Positions 1-13,229 are shown, counted from the first letter of the stretch. The stretch: 64,000 nucleotides of DNA from Elephas maximus indicus (GCF_024166365.1 NC_064838.1:76276001-76340000); one strand, 5' to 3'. The notes: generated by a model not told the origin, from the letters alone. Numbers and translations are program-made.

Positions 1-157
1 GTACCCAGCTAATTTACATGGTGACAAATGAAGATTACTATGGGAGAAGATCTTGAAGGTGTTAGCATAGGGGACAGAGTGTAAGTCTGGAAATTGAAAA
101 ATTTTTGACATAAGGATTTGGTGTTCTGGCAAGGACATATGGAGCTGACTCTATATG

Positions 158-560
158 TTTTAAGGTCTTGTGTTAGTTTTCTACTTCTGTTGTAACACAT
201 TGCCACAAGTGTAGTGGCTTATAACAACACCAATTTATTGTCTTAAGTCCTCTAGGTTGGAATTCTGACATAGGTATCACTGGGCTAAAATCAAGGTGTC
301 AGTATGGTTGTGTTTCTTTTGGAGGCTCTAGGATTTTCCAGTTTCTAGAAGCCACCAACATTCCTTGGCTCATGACCACTTTCCTAAATCTTCAAAGTCA
401 GCAACATTGCATATATTTGATGATTGTTGCATTATCACAACCCCATGTTTCTCTTCTGCCTCTCTCTTCCCCTTTAAATGATACTTGTGATTTCATTCAT
501 TTTACCTGGATAATACATGATAATACCCCTATTGAAAGTTAGATGATTAGCAACCTTAAT
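158..560. repeat. Old interspersed repeat, family not identified
   Basis: The sequence resembles a widespread old mammalian repeat (GCCACAAGTGTAGTGGCTTA-like, then a GGAGGCTCTAGG motif). Copies sit at the same place in the other units, about 20,068-20,450 and 53,257-53,640, so it predates the duplication. I cannot name the family with certainty. Confidence 0.5.
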
Positions 561-879
561 TTTGTCTGTAACCTTAATTATAAATACTTAATGGAAATTA
601 TTTCTTCAGATATGGACTGTAATGATAAATACTTCAGATATAGGTTGTGCCTTCTGCCTTCACAGTGCCTCCAACTGTGAATGAGGCTTATAGACTAAGT
701 CATCCATTGACATGGTATTCCATAAACATTGCCTGGGATATAACAACCATTAGTGAACAACAGAAGTGTGAGATTGTTCTTGTGATCTCAGTCTTTATAG
801 ATATTTTCATGTATTCCATCACCCATAAGCAGCCAACCTGACAGAAGACAGTAGAGATAGATAGATAACTACTGTTGAA

Positions 880-1230
880 TCAACTCAGTTCATAGAGACA
901 TTATACACAACAGAACAAAATATTGACTAGTCCTGCAACATCCTCAAAATTGCAGGTATGTTCAAGTCAATTTTTGTGATGATTGTGCCAATTCATCTCA
1001 TTAAGGGTCTTCTTCATCCTTGCTATCCATCTAATTCACCAAGTATGATGTTCTCTTCCAGTGACTGAACCCTCCTAATGACATGTTCAAAACATGTGAG
1101 TCAGACAATACTCTGTTGTAATCTATAAGGTGTTCATTGGCCAATTTTCAGGAATAGATCACCTTTCTTCCCAGTCTTAGTCTATGAGCTCTGCTGACAC
1201 CTGTCCATCATGGGTAGAAGGAATGTCTCC
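880..1230 (-). mobile_element. Antisense RTE/RTE-tailed SINE fragment, unit 1
   Basis: The reverse complement reads like the 3' end of an RTE element followed by a piece of its 5' region. A paralogous copy is at 20,742-21,090. In unit 3 this interval is missing because of the L1-associated deletion. It is non-coding. Confidence 0.6.
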
Positions 1231-2243
1231 TGGCTGTGTAGAATACAGACAGTCTCAGGATTACAAACGAGTTCCATTCCTATATCTGTTTTTAGGTCAA
1301 ATTTGTAAAGAAGTTGGAACAGTTAGGTACAGTTTGTATCTAACATCGGTTACTCAAAAGTTTGTCTTAGTATACAGTGTATAGTGTACTTTTCTAAGCA
1401 TAAAAAAAAGAAACTCTTCCAGATACCCTAAAACATTTTTAACAGAATCATACATTAATAATAAGAATGTTTTGATATTCATTACACAATAGTGCCCACA
1501 TGTTATTCTGAGCCATTTTACGTACCTCAAATTTTTAATATAATTAGCATTACGCGGGTTCATTCATAACTACTGGCTATATGTAAGTCCAGTGCCCATA
1601 ACTCTGGGACCACCTGTATAGCCTAGAAAATAAAATAACCCTCCAGTAATCCAGTGTAAGTTTCACCTCTACATTCTGTGAAACATGATGCTTCAAGCAT
1701 GTAACATCTCAGGAGCTTTCCAGGTGAACTAGCTTTTTTTTTGCTATCGTTCCTCAAATGCTTGTAGCTTCCTCTGTTCTGCTAAGTCAGTTACCTACCA
1801 TTATGCTTTGGAAAATGCGTGACACTCTTTCAGCAACTAGTATGTCCTGTTTTGTTTAGTTTTTTTTTTTTTTTTGTCATTTCCTTCTTCACTTTCATTT
1901 CAGTGAGAGTTTAGATGAGAGAGGAAATAAATTTTTATGGATAGCTTTCATGTTTCACAGAAAAGCTGTTCTTTTTTTAAAATATGAACTTATGGTTTCC
2001 TTTTGTATAATAAAAAAACAATGGCATAAAAAGATGAAAACACAGTATATAATTTCACCATCTGGATGACTCTGTTGACATGAAAATATGAAGTAATGCA
2101 TGCATAATTTTTGAAAATCCAAACACTTCAAAAATGTACAAAATGCAAAAAAATCTAATTATCTCTTTCTCATCCTTTTGTAAAAAGGTAATCACTATGA
2201 ATTGCTTATTTCTTCCATTAAGAAAGAATCATATGCTTATAGT

Positions 2244-2450
2244 CATAGGTGGAGTTCCTGGGTGGTGCAAAGAGTTAAATGTCTGGCTATTACCAAAAGA
2301 TCACAGGTTCGAATGCATCCAGAGGAGCCTTGGAGGAAAAGCCTGGCAATCCATTTCCAAAAGATCACAATCATTGAAACCCTATATAGAAGAATTCTAC
2401 TGTGGAACACAGGGGGTCATCATGAATTAGAACTGATTCAAGGGCAAAAT
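2244..2450 (+). mobile_element. tRNA-derived SINE, older subfamily
   Basis: The head is GGAGTTCCTGGGTGGTGCAA with a B-box-like GGTTCGAATGC; the tail ends in a GAACTGATTCAAGGGCAA-like RTE sequence. Copies at 22,139-22,345 and 59,911-60,115 mark the same ancestral insertion in all three units. Confidence 0.75.
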
Positions 2451-3026
2451 TTATTTTATAATCATTAGTAGATAAGAATCGAGCTAGAAAATTTCTGATA
2501 TAACCGTGGGGGAATATTAGGAAGTGTGTGGCTGCATATACAAGGATTAAGTAAAAGTCTGCATAATGAACCATGGGGTCCTTTCCTCTACCTCCTCCCA
2601 AAATTCCAGCCTCCAGGCACACACGACATCACTAATCCACCTCTAGCATGTGCATATCCCAGATAGCAGATGGGAAGGTGTTGGGTGCCAGGCGAGGTTT
2701 CTTTTTTTTTTTTTTTTTCAGGAGAAAATATTTGACCTATATTGCACTACCTGATTATCTGAAAGTTATCTCCCAAAATATACAAATCCTGCCCACAGAT
2801 TTAGTGATTCCAAAGAGCTTTTTCATTTCTTCACTTTTAAATACAATTTGAGACTTTCTGTTTCTAGGTAGGATGGCAGGATTAGTGAACTGGAAGAAAG
2901 GTCAACAGAAATATGTCTTTGAATTTCAATTGATATATTGGGGGTAGTGACTCTTCTGTTTTTCTTAGCAATCAAGGCTAAACTTAAAACTCCAGGCTTT
3001 CTATTCCTATTGTTAGTAGACATTTA

Positions 3027-3205
3027 GCCCTGGTGGTGCAGTGGTTAAGTGCTCAGCTCCTAACTGAAAATTCATTGGTTGAAATCTACCAAGCTGTGGC
3101 AGTCTGCTTTCATAAAGATCAAAGCCTTTGAAACCCTGTAGAGCAGTTTTACTCTGTCTTATAGGGTTGCTGTCAATAGAAATCAACTCAACAGCAATGG
3201 ATTAG
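3027..3205 (+). mobile_element. tRNA-derived SINE (GGTGGTGCAGTGGTTAA head), unit 1
   Basis: The A-box-like head is intact and the RTE-like tail ends near AATCAACTCAACAGCAATGG. The same insertion is at 22,905-23,100 and 60,680-60,880. Confidence 0.75.
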
Positions 3206-3299
3206 TTTTTCTTTTTATGTTTTTTTTTTTTTTGGTTAGGTTCTCACCCTAGCTTTCTAAGCAAACTAATGTTATACTTAGGCCTAGCAATTATTGTAT

Positions 3300-4601
3300 C
3301 CCCCACTTGTCTGTCAATTTATCATATGTGGGGCTTGCATGTTGCTGTGAGGCTGAAAGCTTTGCAGCCATTATTCAATAACATGCAAGCTTAGCCATCA
3401 CAGTCACCATATTGGAAAGGTTTCAGCTGAGCTTCCAGGCTGAGACAAACTAGGAAGAAGTTCCTGGTGATCTACTTTTGAAAAAAATCAGCCAGTGAAA
3501 ACTTGATGAAATGCGGTGAAACACTGTCTGATATAGTTCTTGAAGTTGAGTTTGTTTGCCTATTTTATTGACTATGCAAAGGCATTAAGCTGAGTGGATC
3601 AGAACAAATTATGGATAACATTGTAAAGAATAGGAATTCAGGAACACTTAACAGTGCTCACATGCTTACCTGCACAAAGAACAAGAAGCAGTTGTTCGAA
3701 CAGAACAAGGGGACACTGAATGTTTTAATGTCAATAAAGTTGTGCATCAAGTTGTATCATTTGACCATACTTTTATTCAATCTGTATGTTGAGCAAATAA
3801 TCAGAGAAGGGGGAATACATGAAGAAGAAAGGGGCATCTGATAACAACCTATATTATGCAGATGACACAACCTTGCTTGCTGAAAGTGAAGAGGACTTCA
3901 AGCACTTACTAATGAAGATCGAGGACTATAGACTTCAGCATGGATTATACCTCAACATAAATAAAACAAAAATCCTCACAACTGGACCAATGATCAACAC
4001 CACGATAAATGGAGAAAACACTGATGTTTTCAAGGATTTCATTACTTGGATCCACAATCAACACCCATAGAAGCAGCAGTCAAGAAATCAAAAGATGTAT
4101 GGTGGTGGGCAAGTCTGCTGCAAAAGACCTCTTTAAAGCGTTAAAAAGCAAAGATGTCACTTCAAGGGCCAAGATGTGCCTGGCCCAATCCATGGTGTTT
4201 TCAATCATCTCATATGCATGTGAAAGTTGGACAATGAATAAGGAAGGGTGAAGAATAATTGATGCTTTTGAATTATGGTGTTGGTGAAAAATATTGAATA
4301 TACCATGCACTTCCAAAAGAAGACAATTGAGTCTTCTGAGAAGTACAGCTAGAATGCCCCTTAGAGGCAAGGATGGTGAGACTTCATCTCACTTACTTTG
4401 GACACCATGCTTGGTAAAGTGGAGTGTCAATGAAAGAGAGGAAGACCATCAACGAGATCGATTGACACAATGGCTGCAACAACGGGGTCAAGCATAACAT
4501 CAATTGTGATGATGGTGCAGGGCCAGGCAGTGTTTACTTCTGTTGTACATAGGGTCACTATGAGTCCAAACTGACTTAAGGGCAACTAACAACAACAAGA
4601 A
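3300..4601 (+). mobile_element. RTE-type LINE, internally deleted, unit 1
   Basis: The 5' RTE region (GGGGCTTGCATGTTGCTGTG) is followed after about 240 bp by reverse transcriptase sequence, so the endonuclease part is missing. Remnants include a YADDTTLLAESEED motif near 3,856 and the C-terminal KAPRTMARLxLxYFGH-type tail in broken frames. It ends in AACAACAACAAGAATAA. The likely target duplication is an imperfect TTATTGTAT/TTATTATAT at 3,291 and 4,605. No intact ORF. A paralogous copy with the same internal junction is at 23,180-24,528; unit 3 has an empty site. Confidence 0.8.
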
Positions 4602-4766
4602 TAACTTATTATATAGTTTTGCACTCATTTTCTACTAAAAGTTCATCTCCTATGTGCTCTTCATCATGAAAGAATGATGGGAGCAATTAGCTGTTTCACT
4701 TCTTGCATGTCATAATAAAATTACAATTGGTATTTTGGAGATCATTTTTACTCTCTGCTATGTTCT

Positions 4767-4941
4767 TTGGAAACCCTGGTGGCGTAGTGGTTAAGTGCTA
4801 CAGCTGCTAACCAAAGGGTCGGCAGTTTGAATCTGTCAGGTGCTCCTTGGAAACTCTATGGGGCAGTTCTACTCTGTCCTATAGGGTCGCTTTGAGCCGG
4901 AATCGAATCAACGGCCCTAGGTTTGGTTTGGGTTTTGGGTA
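4767..4941 (+). mobile_element. Young tRNA-derived SINE with RTE tail, unit 1 only
   Basis: Complete element from GGAAACCCTGGTGGCGTAGT to GGTTTGGTTTGGGTTTTGGG. It is flanked by a 9-bp duplication CTATGTTCT (4,758-4,766 and 4,942-4,950). Units 2 (about 24,850) and 3 (about 61,325) are empty at this site, so it inserted after the duplications. Confidence 0.9.
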
Positions 4942-5309
4942 CTATGTTCTCTGTTTTCTCAAAATGTCTGCTTGCATGTACCTTTGGTTTTCAAGACAAA
5001 GGATCTACTTTCATGTATTCTACAAATTTTTATCTCTTCCATCCAACCTGTCAGGTTACCTAGTCAGAATTTCAAAGAGGAAATTTGAATAAGCTTGCTC
5101 TTATAATTGAGTAGAGTAGACTAAATTTAGGTGATTGGCCATTTTATGGAGTGTCTGCCCTAGGTTAGAATCCAACTCTGGTACAAACCACTGTGATGAG
5201 AAGGGAGGAGGAAAAGGGTAATAGAATCCAAAATGTGACAAACCAGAATATTTGTTTAGCATTGACTCTTAACAGCTAAACATTCTAAAAATATTTCATT
5301 AGTTAATCA

Positions 5310-5505
5310 AAAAAAATTCCCCACATGTCTGTCAGTTTGTGGTAATGTGGTTGCTTTCGTGTTGCTGTGAGGTTGGAAGCTATGCCACAAGTGTTCAAAT
5401 ACCAGTAGAGTCACCCAAGGTGGACAGGTTTCAGCTGAGTTTCCAGACTAAGGCAGGCTTAGAAGGACCTGGAAATCTACTTCTGATATACACTTTCCTA
5501 ATAAC
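5310..5505 (+). mobile_element. 5' fragment of the second RTE, unit 1
   Basis: Starts CACATGTCTGTCAGTTTGTG and matches 25,424-25,600. It is cut by the SINE at 5,507. The rest of this RTE reappears at 13,001. Confidence 0.75.
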
Positions 5506-5506
5506 C

Positions 5507-5668
5507 ACTCTTTTGTGGCGTAGTGGTTAAGTGCTCCAGCTGCTAACCAAAGGGTTGGCAGTTCGAATGCACCAGGCGCTCCTTGGAAACTCTATGGGGC
5601 AGTTCTACTCCATCCTGTAGGGTCACTATGAGTTGGAATCGACTCGAGGACACTGGGGGTGGGTTCAA
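5507..5668 (+). mobile_element. SINE at a deletion breakpoint, unit 1
   Basis: A tRNA-derived SINE missing the first bases of its head (starts CTTTTGTGGCGTAGTGG). It joins the RTE 5' fragment directly to L1 sequence equivalent to unit 2 base 26,577. About 0.9-1 kb present in unit 2 is absent here. Confidence 0.8.
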
Positions 5669-6789
5669 TAACCACCTTTCCCACCCACCTTTGGCCTCCT
5701 CTGCTCCCCACCAGCCACAGTGTCTTGGTAGGGAGGAAACTACTTCAGTCTGGAGCCTTGGATTCAGCCCGCCCACACTGGCCAGCTCCCTGATTGCCAG
5801 GTGTCTGTTGATGATGTTGCTTTTTGCCATTTATTTTGGTTTCTTCTGTGCCTTCCACCACCACACCCACCTTTCTCTTGAACACCTGGCTCCACGTGCC
5901 AGCTTTGCTTCTTGAAAGGCTGTGAAGTACAGCCCGAACGGGAACCAGTCCCCCAGCCCACGACACCACACTGGTGGGATTCCTGGGCCTTTTTTTTCTT
6001 TGTTTTGTTTTTCTTTTCATGGCGTGGGAGCCCTTTCTAGCCGTGCTGCACTGTATGGCTTAGGAGCCACTTCCCCAGTCTGTGCAGCCCCTGGGAGCAT
6101 TTCCTTTTTCTCTCTTTTTTCCTTTCTGCCTGTCTTCATTTCTCAGTTCTGGTCTTTCTATACATACCTTCTTTTCCTGTCTCCCAAATAACTAGCACTG
6201 TGTGACATCTATCTATACTCCCTCCTAGCCAGGCTATACTGTGCAGCCTAGGAGCCACTTCTTCAGTCTTTTCAGCTGCACTAGTGGGACACCTGGGGGC
6301 TTTTCTTTATTTTTTCCATGGTTTTTTGTTACTTATTTTTTTCTATTTCCCTTTTTCTTTTCTTTCCTTTTTGTTTTTCTCCACTTTTCAGTTTCTCACC
6401 TCTCCACTCTAACAGCAAGCTTCCTCACGACATTTTGTTTGTTTCTTTCTTTCTTTTTGGCTCTTGTTTCTCTCTCCTCTCTCCTCTTTCCCATACCCAT
6501 ATTAACTCACATCAAAAACTCCCCCTTCCTTTCTTCCTACCTACACCATGTGCTGAAAATCGCACTCCTACCAGCACAGGCATGGGCTACTGGAACCTAT
6601 CCAGCACTGATTCCTGTCCTGCATTGTGGCCCTAGTACACGCGACAAACAACCCATCCCAGTACCTACGCTTCAGCTGGATCTTCTCTGCTGTACCATAG
6701 CTGAGCAGTTGGCCCTGGCTATTGGAAAATGGGATGAAAACTATCATGACCACAGACAAGGAAACAACAAAGAAGCACAGCTCACCTCA

Positions 6790-7860
6790 GACACAACCTA
6801 ATAAAACAAAAAAAAGTAGGATGAAACAAGCAGATCTACAATCGCTAAATGAAGAAAATAACTACTGAATGTCCTGAAGACAGCAGACATCAAAACATAA
6901 AAAAAAAAAAGAATAGAATGGTACCAGTAGGCATCAAAAATAAAACACAGGATGACTTTCCAGTAGAAGAAAAGGCACTAGAAGTACCTGACAGGGAATT
7001 CAAATCTCTAATATTCAGAGCTATCCAAGAGTTGAACAAGAAGCAGACAAAAAAGAAGAAAAAATAGACAATTTTTTGGAAAAGGCAGGCAAATTCATGG
7101 AAAATACAGACAAAAATTTAAAGAATTCAGGAAAATTATATAGGAACCAAATGCCAAAATAAATTCATAACTAGAAATCATACAAAACCGACAATTAGAA
7201 ATCCAAAGGATAAACAGCAAAATTTCTGAAATAGTGTCACAGAAGGGCTAGGAGTAGATTTTAAATGACGAAAAGTGGAATCAGTGAAATTGAAGAAATC
7301 CTGAGAATTATGTGAGGTGTAATCAAAAGCAAAACTTTGGGAGGGATCAGAGTTCCAGAACAGGAGGAGAAAATGGAAAACACCGAAAGGATCAATGAAG
7401 AATTGCTGACAGAAAACCTCCTTAATATCAGGAAAGATGAAAAGCTGACCATTCAAGAAGCTCAACGAACCCCACACAGGATAGATCTTAAAAGAAAATC
7501 ACCAGAGCAAATCATAATCATTCTCATTAAAACCCAAAACAAAGAAAATAACCTGAGAGCAGCTCGAGAAAAATAAAAAGTCACATACAGAGGAGAAACA
7601 ATAAGACCAAGCTCTGATTATTCGGCAGAGACCATGCAGACAAGAGGGCAATGGGAAGACATATATAAAGCCTTGAAAGAAAAAAAAAATGCCAACCAAG
7701 AATAATATATCCCACAAAACTCTCACTCATATACGATGGTGAAATGGGGACATTTCTGGATAACAGAAATTAAGGGAATACGTAAAAACCAAACAAAAGA
7801 ATTACTGAAGGGAATCCTTCAGTCTGAGAACAAACAACATCAGACTACAGCCTGTATCTA
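6790..7860 (+). pseudogene. L1 ORF1 remnant, unit 1
   Basis: ORF1p is the L1 RNA-binding trimer. Broken segments match the ORF1p layout: an N-terminal part near 6,849-7,067, the NTERINEELLTENLLNIRKDEK stretch near 7,380-7,440 and the RRM/CTD part to about 7,860. Several frameshifts and stops; non-functional. Confidence 0.7.
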
Positions 7861-8269
7861 GGATGCAAGATTGTACCAGCCAGATAACAACCTTGGAAAT
7901 GAACTTTCAAGGACTACCCCAAACCAAAAGAATTGCAAAAGGGAACCAGAGAGGTTAATCTGTAAATGACAACAACGTCAGAACAATAAAACAGGGAATA
8001 AACGGTATAGGTATAGAACTGTCTAATGGAGAGGAAGGTAAGGCGATACCAAGTAACATTAAACTGGTTCAAACTTAGGAAGATAAGGGTCAATACAAGG
8101 TAACCACAAAGAAAGTTAACAAATATACTCATCAAAATAAAGAAGAAAACATAAAATCTCGATAAAAAAAAAGCTACAAAAAGCAATCCACAAACAAAAG
8201 GAAATCAGCACAGAAGAGTAACAGGAACAAAGAAAACGTGAGCAACACAAAAAAAGCATTACAAAATGA

Positions 8270-11200
8270 CAGCAATAAACCTACACCTATGAACAATTAC
8301 ACTGAATATAAATGGCCTAAATGCACACATAAAGAGACAGAGGGTGACAGAATGGATTAAAAAACAGGATCTATCAATATGGGTCTACAAGAGACACCTT
8401 AGAAACAAAGATGTAAATTTATTAAAAATCAAAGGACGGAAAAATATATATCAAAAAAATAACTACCAAAAGGCAGCAGGAGTTGCAATACTAATTTCAG
8501 ATAAAATAGGCTTAAAAACAAAATTCACCATAAAAGAGAAAGAAGGGCACTATATGAGTAAAGGAATGATCCATCATGAAGACTTAACCATGATAAATGT
8601 CTGTGCACCCAATGACAAGGCTCCAAAATACAACAAACTCTAACAGCACTGAAAAGGGAAATTGACAGTTCCACAATAAAAGTAGGAGATTTCATCACAC
8701 CACTCTCAGTAAAGGACAGAACATCTAGAAAGAAACTCAGTAAAGATACAGAAGAGCTAAAGGCTACAATCAGCCAACATAACCTCATAGACATATATAG
8801 AACAATCTACCCAACAGCTGCAAATACACATTCTTTTCCAACGCACATGGAACATTCTCCAGATTAGTTATACCACATCTTAGGCCACAGAGCAACCCTC
8901 AACAAAATCCAAAATATTGAAATAATGCAAATTATCTTCTCTGACCACAGCACCATTAAAGTAGAAATTAGCAACAGGAAAAGCAAGGAAAAAAAAAAAT
9001 TCAGTTACATAGAAACTGAATAACACCCAGCTTAAAAACCACTCGGTAATTGATGAAATAAGAGATGGAATCAAAAAAATTCCTGGAGTCAAACTACGAT
9101 GAAAACACATCGTGCCAAAACCTTTGGGAAAGAGCAAAGGGAGTCCAGAAAGGTCAGTTTATAGCAATAGATGCACACATCAAAAAAGAAGACAGGGATG
9201 AAAACAAAGCATTATCTATACAGCTTGAAAAAAATAGAAGGAGAACATCAAAAGAAGCCCACAGCCACCAGAAGAAAGGAAATAACAAAGATCAGAGTGG
9301 AAATAAATAGAGAATAGGAAAACAATAGAAAGAATCAACAAAACCAAAAGTTGGTTCTTTGAAAGGATCAATAAAATTGACAAACCACTGGCCAACTGAC
9401 AAAAGAAAAACAGAAGAGGATGCAAATAACCCAAATAATAAATGAAATGGGGCGGGGTGGAGGGAGGTATTACAACTCACCCAACTGACATACAAAGGAT
9501 CGTAACAGAGTATTATGAAAACCTGTACTCCAAAATTTTTGAAACCAAGAGGAAATGGGTGAATTTCAAGAAACACACTACCTACCCAAACTAACACAAA
9601 GTGATGTTGAAAATCTGAACAGACCCATAACAAGAGAAGAAATTGAAAAGATAATAACCCCCCCTCCCACCGCCACCACCCAAAAAAAAAGCTGTGGCCC
9701 AGATGGCTTCACTGGAGAATTCTACCAAATATTCAAAGAAGCACTTATACCAGTACTGCTCAAACTATTTCAGAATATAGAAAAGGAAGCAATACTTCTG
9801 AATTAATTCTATGAAACCAGCATAACCCTAACACCAAAGCCAGGCAAAGATGCCACAAAAAAAGAAGAATTACAGACCAATATGTCTCATGAATGCAGTT
9901 GCAAAAGTTCTCAATAAAACTCTAAGCAATAGAACTCAGCTTATAATCAAAAAAATAAGACACCACAACCAAGTAAGGTTCATACCAGGTGCAAGTATGG
10001 TTCAACATTAGAAATTCAACCAACACTATCCACCGTAAAAATAAAAGGAAAGAAAAGACTCATGTGATCATCTCAATCCATGCAGAAAAGGCATTCGACA
10101 AAATCCAACACCAATTCCTGATAAACGCTCTCAGTAAAATGGGTATAGAAGGGAAATTTCTCAACATAATAAAGGGCATCTATGCAAAACCAGTGGCCAG
10201 CATCATTCTTAACGGAGAGAGGGTGAAAACATTCCCCCTGAGAACAGGAACAAGACAAGGATGCTCTTTATCACCACTTCTATTGAACATTATGCTGGAT
10301 GTCCTAGCTAGAGTAATAAGGCAAGAAAATGAAATAAAGGACATCCAAATTGGTAATGAAGAAGTTAAACTGTCCCTATTTGTGGGTGATATGATACTAT
10401 ACATAGAAACTCAAAAGAGTCCACAACTACTGGAACTAATAGAAAGATTCAGTAGAGGAGCAGGATGCAAGAAAAACATACAAAATCAGCTGGATTCCTA
10501 TACACCAATAGAGAATGATGAAAAGGAAATAAGGAACTTCATACCATGTATAGTAGCCCCTAAGAAAACAAAATACTTAAGAATAAATCTAACCAGGAAT
10601 GTAAAAGACCTATACAAAGAAAACTACCAAACACTACTGCAAGAAACCAAAAGAGATCTGCATAAATGGAAAAGCACACCATGCTCATGGACAGGCAGAC
10701 ATAACATTGTGAAAATGACAATTCTACCCAAAGTGATTTACAAATACAATGCAATCCCGATCCAAATACTGAGAACATTCTTTAAAAGAGATGGAAAAAT
10801 TTATCATTAACTTTATATAGAAAGGGAAGTAGCCCTGGATAATTAAAGCACTATTGAAGAATAAAGTAAGAGGACTCATACTACATGACCTCAGAACCTA
10901 CTATACAGCTATGGTATTCAAAACAGCATGGTACTGGGACGACGACAGATGCATTGACCAATGGAACAGAGTTGAGAACCCAGATGTAAACCTATTCTCC
11001 TATGGTCACCTGATCTTCAACAAGGGCTCAAAATCCATCAAATGGGGAAAAGACATCCTTTTTAACAAATGATGCTGGCAAAACTGGATGTCCATCTGCA
11101 GAAAAATGAAACAGGGCCCATATCTCACACCATATACAAAAACTAATTCAAAATGGATCAAAAACCCAAATATAATGCCAAAAACTATGAAGTTCATAGA

Positions 11201-11990
11201 AGAAAAAATAGGTTCTGTGCTAGAGGCCCTAATACACAACATTAACAGGATGTTAACCAATAACACATGAACTCCAGATGATAAGCTAAATAACTGCATC
11301 ACTCATGCTCATCCAAAGACTTATCAAAAGGGTAAAAAGAGAACCTACAGACTGGGAAAAAAAAATTTGGCTATTACAAATGGGACAAAGGTCTAATCTC
11401 TAAAATCTACAAGAAAATCCAACACCTCTACAACAAAAAGACAATAATCCAATTAAAAAATGGGCAAAGGAAATGAACAGACATTTCACCAAAGAAGACA
11501 TTCAAGCAGCCAACAGACGCAAGAGAAGATGCTAGCAATCACTAGCCATTAGAGAAAAACAAATCACACCCTCAATGAGACAGCATCTTACCCTGGCCTC
11601 ACATGAATCAAAGAAACAGGAAATAATAAATGTTGGAGAGGTTGCAGGGAGATTGGAACTCTTATGCATTGCTGGTGGGAATGCAAAATGATACAACGGT
11701 TTTGGAAAACAATATGGCACTTCCTTAGAAAGTTAGAAATAGAAATACCATACGATCCAGAAATATATCTTAGAGAGATAAGAGTCATTACACGAATAGA
11801 CATATGGGCACGCATGTTCATTGCAGCATTGTTCACAACAGCAAAAAGATGGAAACATCCTAGACGCCCACCAATAGATGAATGGATAAACAAACTGTGG
11901 TACATATACACAACAGAGTATTACACAACGATATAGAGCAACAATGAATCTGTCAAATATAACACAGATGAATCTGGAGGTCATTATGCT
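8270..11990 (+). pseudogene. L1 ORF2 remnant, unit 1
   Basis: ORF2p encodes an AP-type endonuclease, a reverse transcriptase and a C-terminal Cys-rich region. Pieces of all three are seen, the longest being the RT block 9,989-10,810 (SIHAEKAFDKIQHQFL, TRQGCSLSPLL, then FVGD for the catalytic FADD). Many stops and shifts; dead. Confidence 0.78.
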
Positions 11991-13000
11991 GAGTGAAATA
12001 AGTCAATCACAAAAGACAAATATTTTATGAGACTACTTCTGTAAAAACTCATGAAAAGGTTTACACACAAAATAAACAATTTTTGATGATTACAAGGGAG
12101 GGGAGGGGTGGGGATGGAAAAATAGCTAATACACAGTAGGTAAGTGGTAACTTTGGCGAAGGGTTAGACAGTACACAATACTGGGAAAGCCAGCACAACT
12201 TGTACAAGGCAAGGTCATAGAAGGTTCGTAGACACATCCAAATTCCCTGAGGGACTGAATTGCTGGACTGGGGGCTGTGGGGACCATGGTCTCAGGGAAC
12301 ATCTAGCTCAGTTGACGTAATATGGTTTATAAAGAAAATGTTCTACATTCTACTTTGGTAAGTAGTGTCCAGGGTTTTAAAAGCCTATGAGCGGTCATCT
12401 AGGATACTCCACTGGTCTCCCCCTTTCAGGAGCAAGGAAGAATGAAGACAACTAAAGACACAAAGGAAAGATTAGTCCAAAGGACTAATGGGGCCACATC
12501 TAGCACAGCCTCCACCAGACTGAGTCCAGTACAACTAGATGTTGCCTGGCTACCACTACTGAATTCTCTGACAGGGATCACAACAGAGGGTTCTGGACAG
12601 AGCTAGAGAAAAATGTAGAACAAAATTCTAACTCAAAATGAAAGACCAGTCTTGCTGGCCTGATAAAGACTGGAGAATCCCTGAGTGTTTGGCCCCCAGA
12701 CACACTTTCAGCTCAGTAATGAAGTCACCCCTGTGTTTCACCCTTCAGGCAGAGATTGGACACACCCATAAAACAAAACAAGACTAAAGGGGTAGGCCAG
12801 CCCTGGGGCAAGGACTGGAAGGCAGGAGGGGATAAGGAAGCTGGTAATAGGGAGCCCAAGTTTGGGAAGGGAGACTGATGACATGTCGTAGGGTTGTTAA
12901 CCAATGTCATAAAACAGTATGTGTCCTGTTTAATGAGAAACTAGTTTGTTCTGTAAACTTTCACCTAAATTACAACAAAAAAATTTAAAAAAGAACATTT

Positions 13001-13215
13001 CAAGATACATCCTGAAGTACAACCGTGTTGCTGACAGGATAATATCCATATGCCCACAAGGAAGACCAATTAATATGATTATCCAAATTTACACACCTAC
13101 CAGTAATGCCAAAAACGAAGAAATTGAAGATTTTTACCCAGTTCTGCAGCCTGAAATTGATCAAACATGCAATCAAGATGTATTGATAATTACCGGCAAT
13201 TAGAACGGGAAAGTT
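13001..13215 (+). mobile_element. RTE endonuclease fragment, unit 1
   Basis: Continues the RTE that was split by the L1. The translation includes ISICPQGRPINMIIQIYTPT and DVLIITGNWN-like text, typical of the RTE AP endonuclease. It matches unit 2 from 33,953. It stops at about 13,215, where antisense RTE sequence begins. Confidence 0.78.
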
Positions 13216-13229
13216 TGAAACAAAGGGGA

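Larger units (their letters stand above)
1..5305 (+). repeat. Tandem OR array, unit 1, post-OR flank segment
   Basis: This segment is collinear with 19,866-25,423 and, with gaps, with 53,060-53,956 plus 59,667-61,750. Landmarks recur in the same order: the GGTGAGAAATGA-like start, an old repeat at 158-560, an antisense RTE piece, and SINEs at 2.24 and 3.03 kb. In units 1 and 2 the matching OR ends about 1.75 kb before this start, so an OR is expected roughly 1.7 kb left of the window. Stretches not listed separately (560-880, 1,231-2,243, 2,451-3,026) show no gene; they are AT-rich sequence shared between units. Confidence 0.85.
5669..12987 (+). mobile_element. LINE-1, degenerate, nested in RTE, unit 1 copy
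   Basis: Old L1 in sense orientation with its 5' end lost. The CT-rich 5' UTR runs to about 6,780, an ORF1 remnant covers about 6,790-7,860, and ORF2 covers about 8,270-11,990 with an endonuclease remnant (VAILISDKIG), an RT remnant and the Cys-rich tail ([12 protein letters not shown] near 11,664). The RT active site FADD has become FVGD near 10,380. The 3' UTR contains a G-rich tract at 12,098-12,118 and ends in an A-rich tail. AAAAAGAACATTT at 12,988 is the surviving target duplication. It is the same insertion as 26,038-33,939; all frames are broken. Confidence 0.88.

Noticed and set aside
647-841. 64-codon + strand ORF
   Set aside because: The paralogous sequences at 20.5 and 53.7 kb have indels and stops in this frame, and there is no recognisable domain.
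6241-6801. 186-codon open frame rich in Phe, Ser and Leu
   Set aside because: It falls in the pyrimidine-rich L1 5' UTR. The paralogous stretch in unit 2 (about 27,176-27,640) does not preserve the frame, and composition explains the openness.
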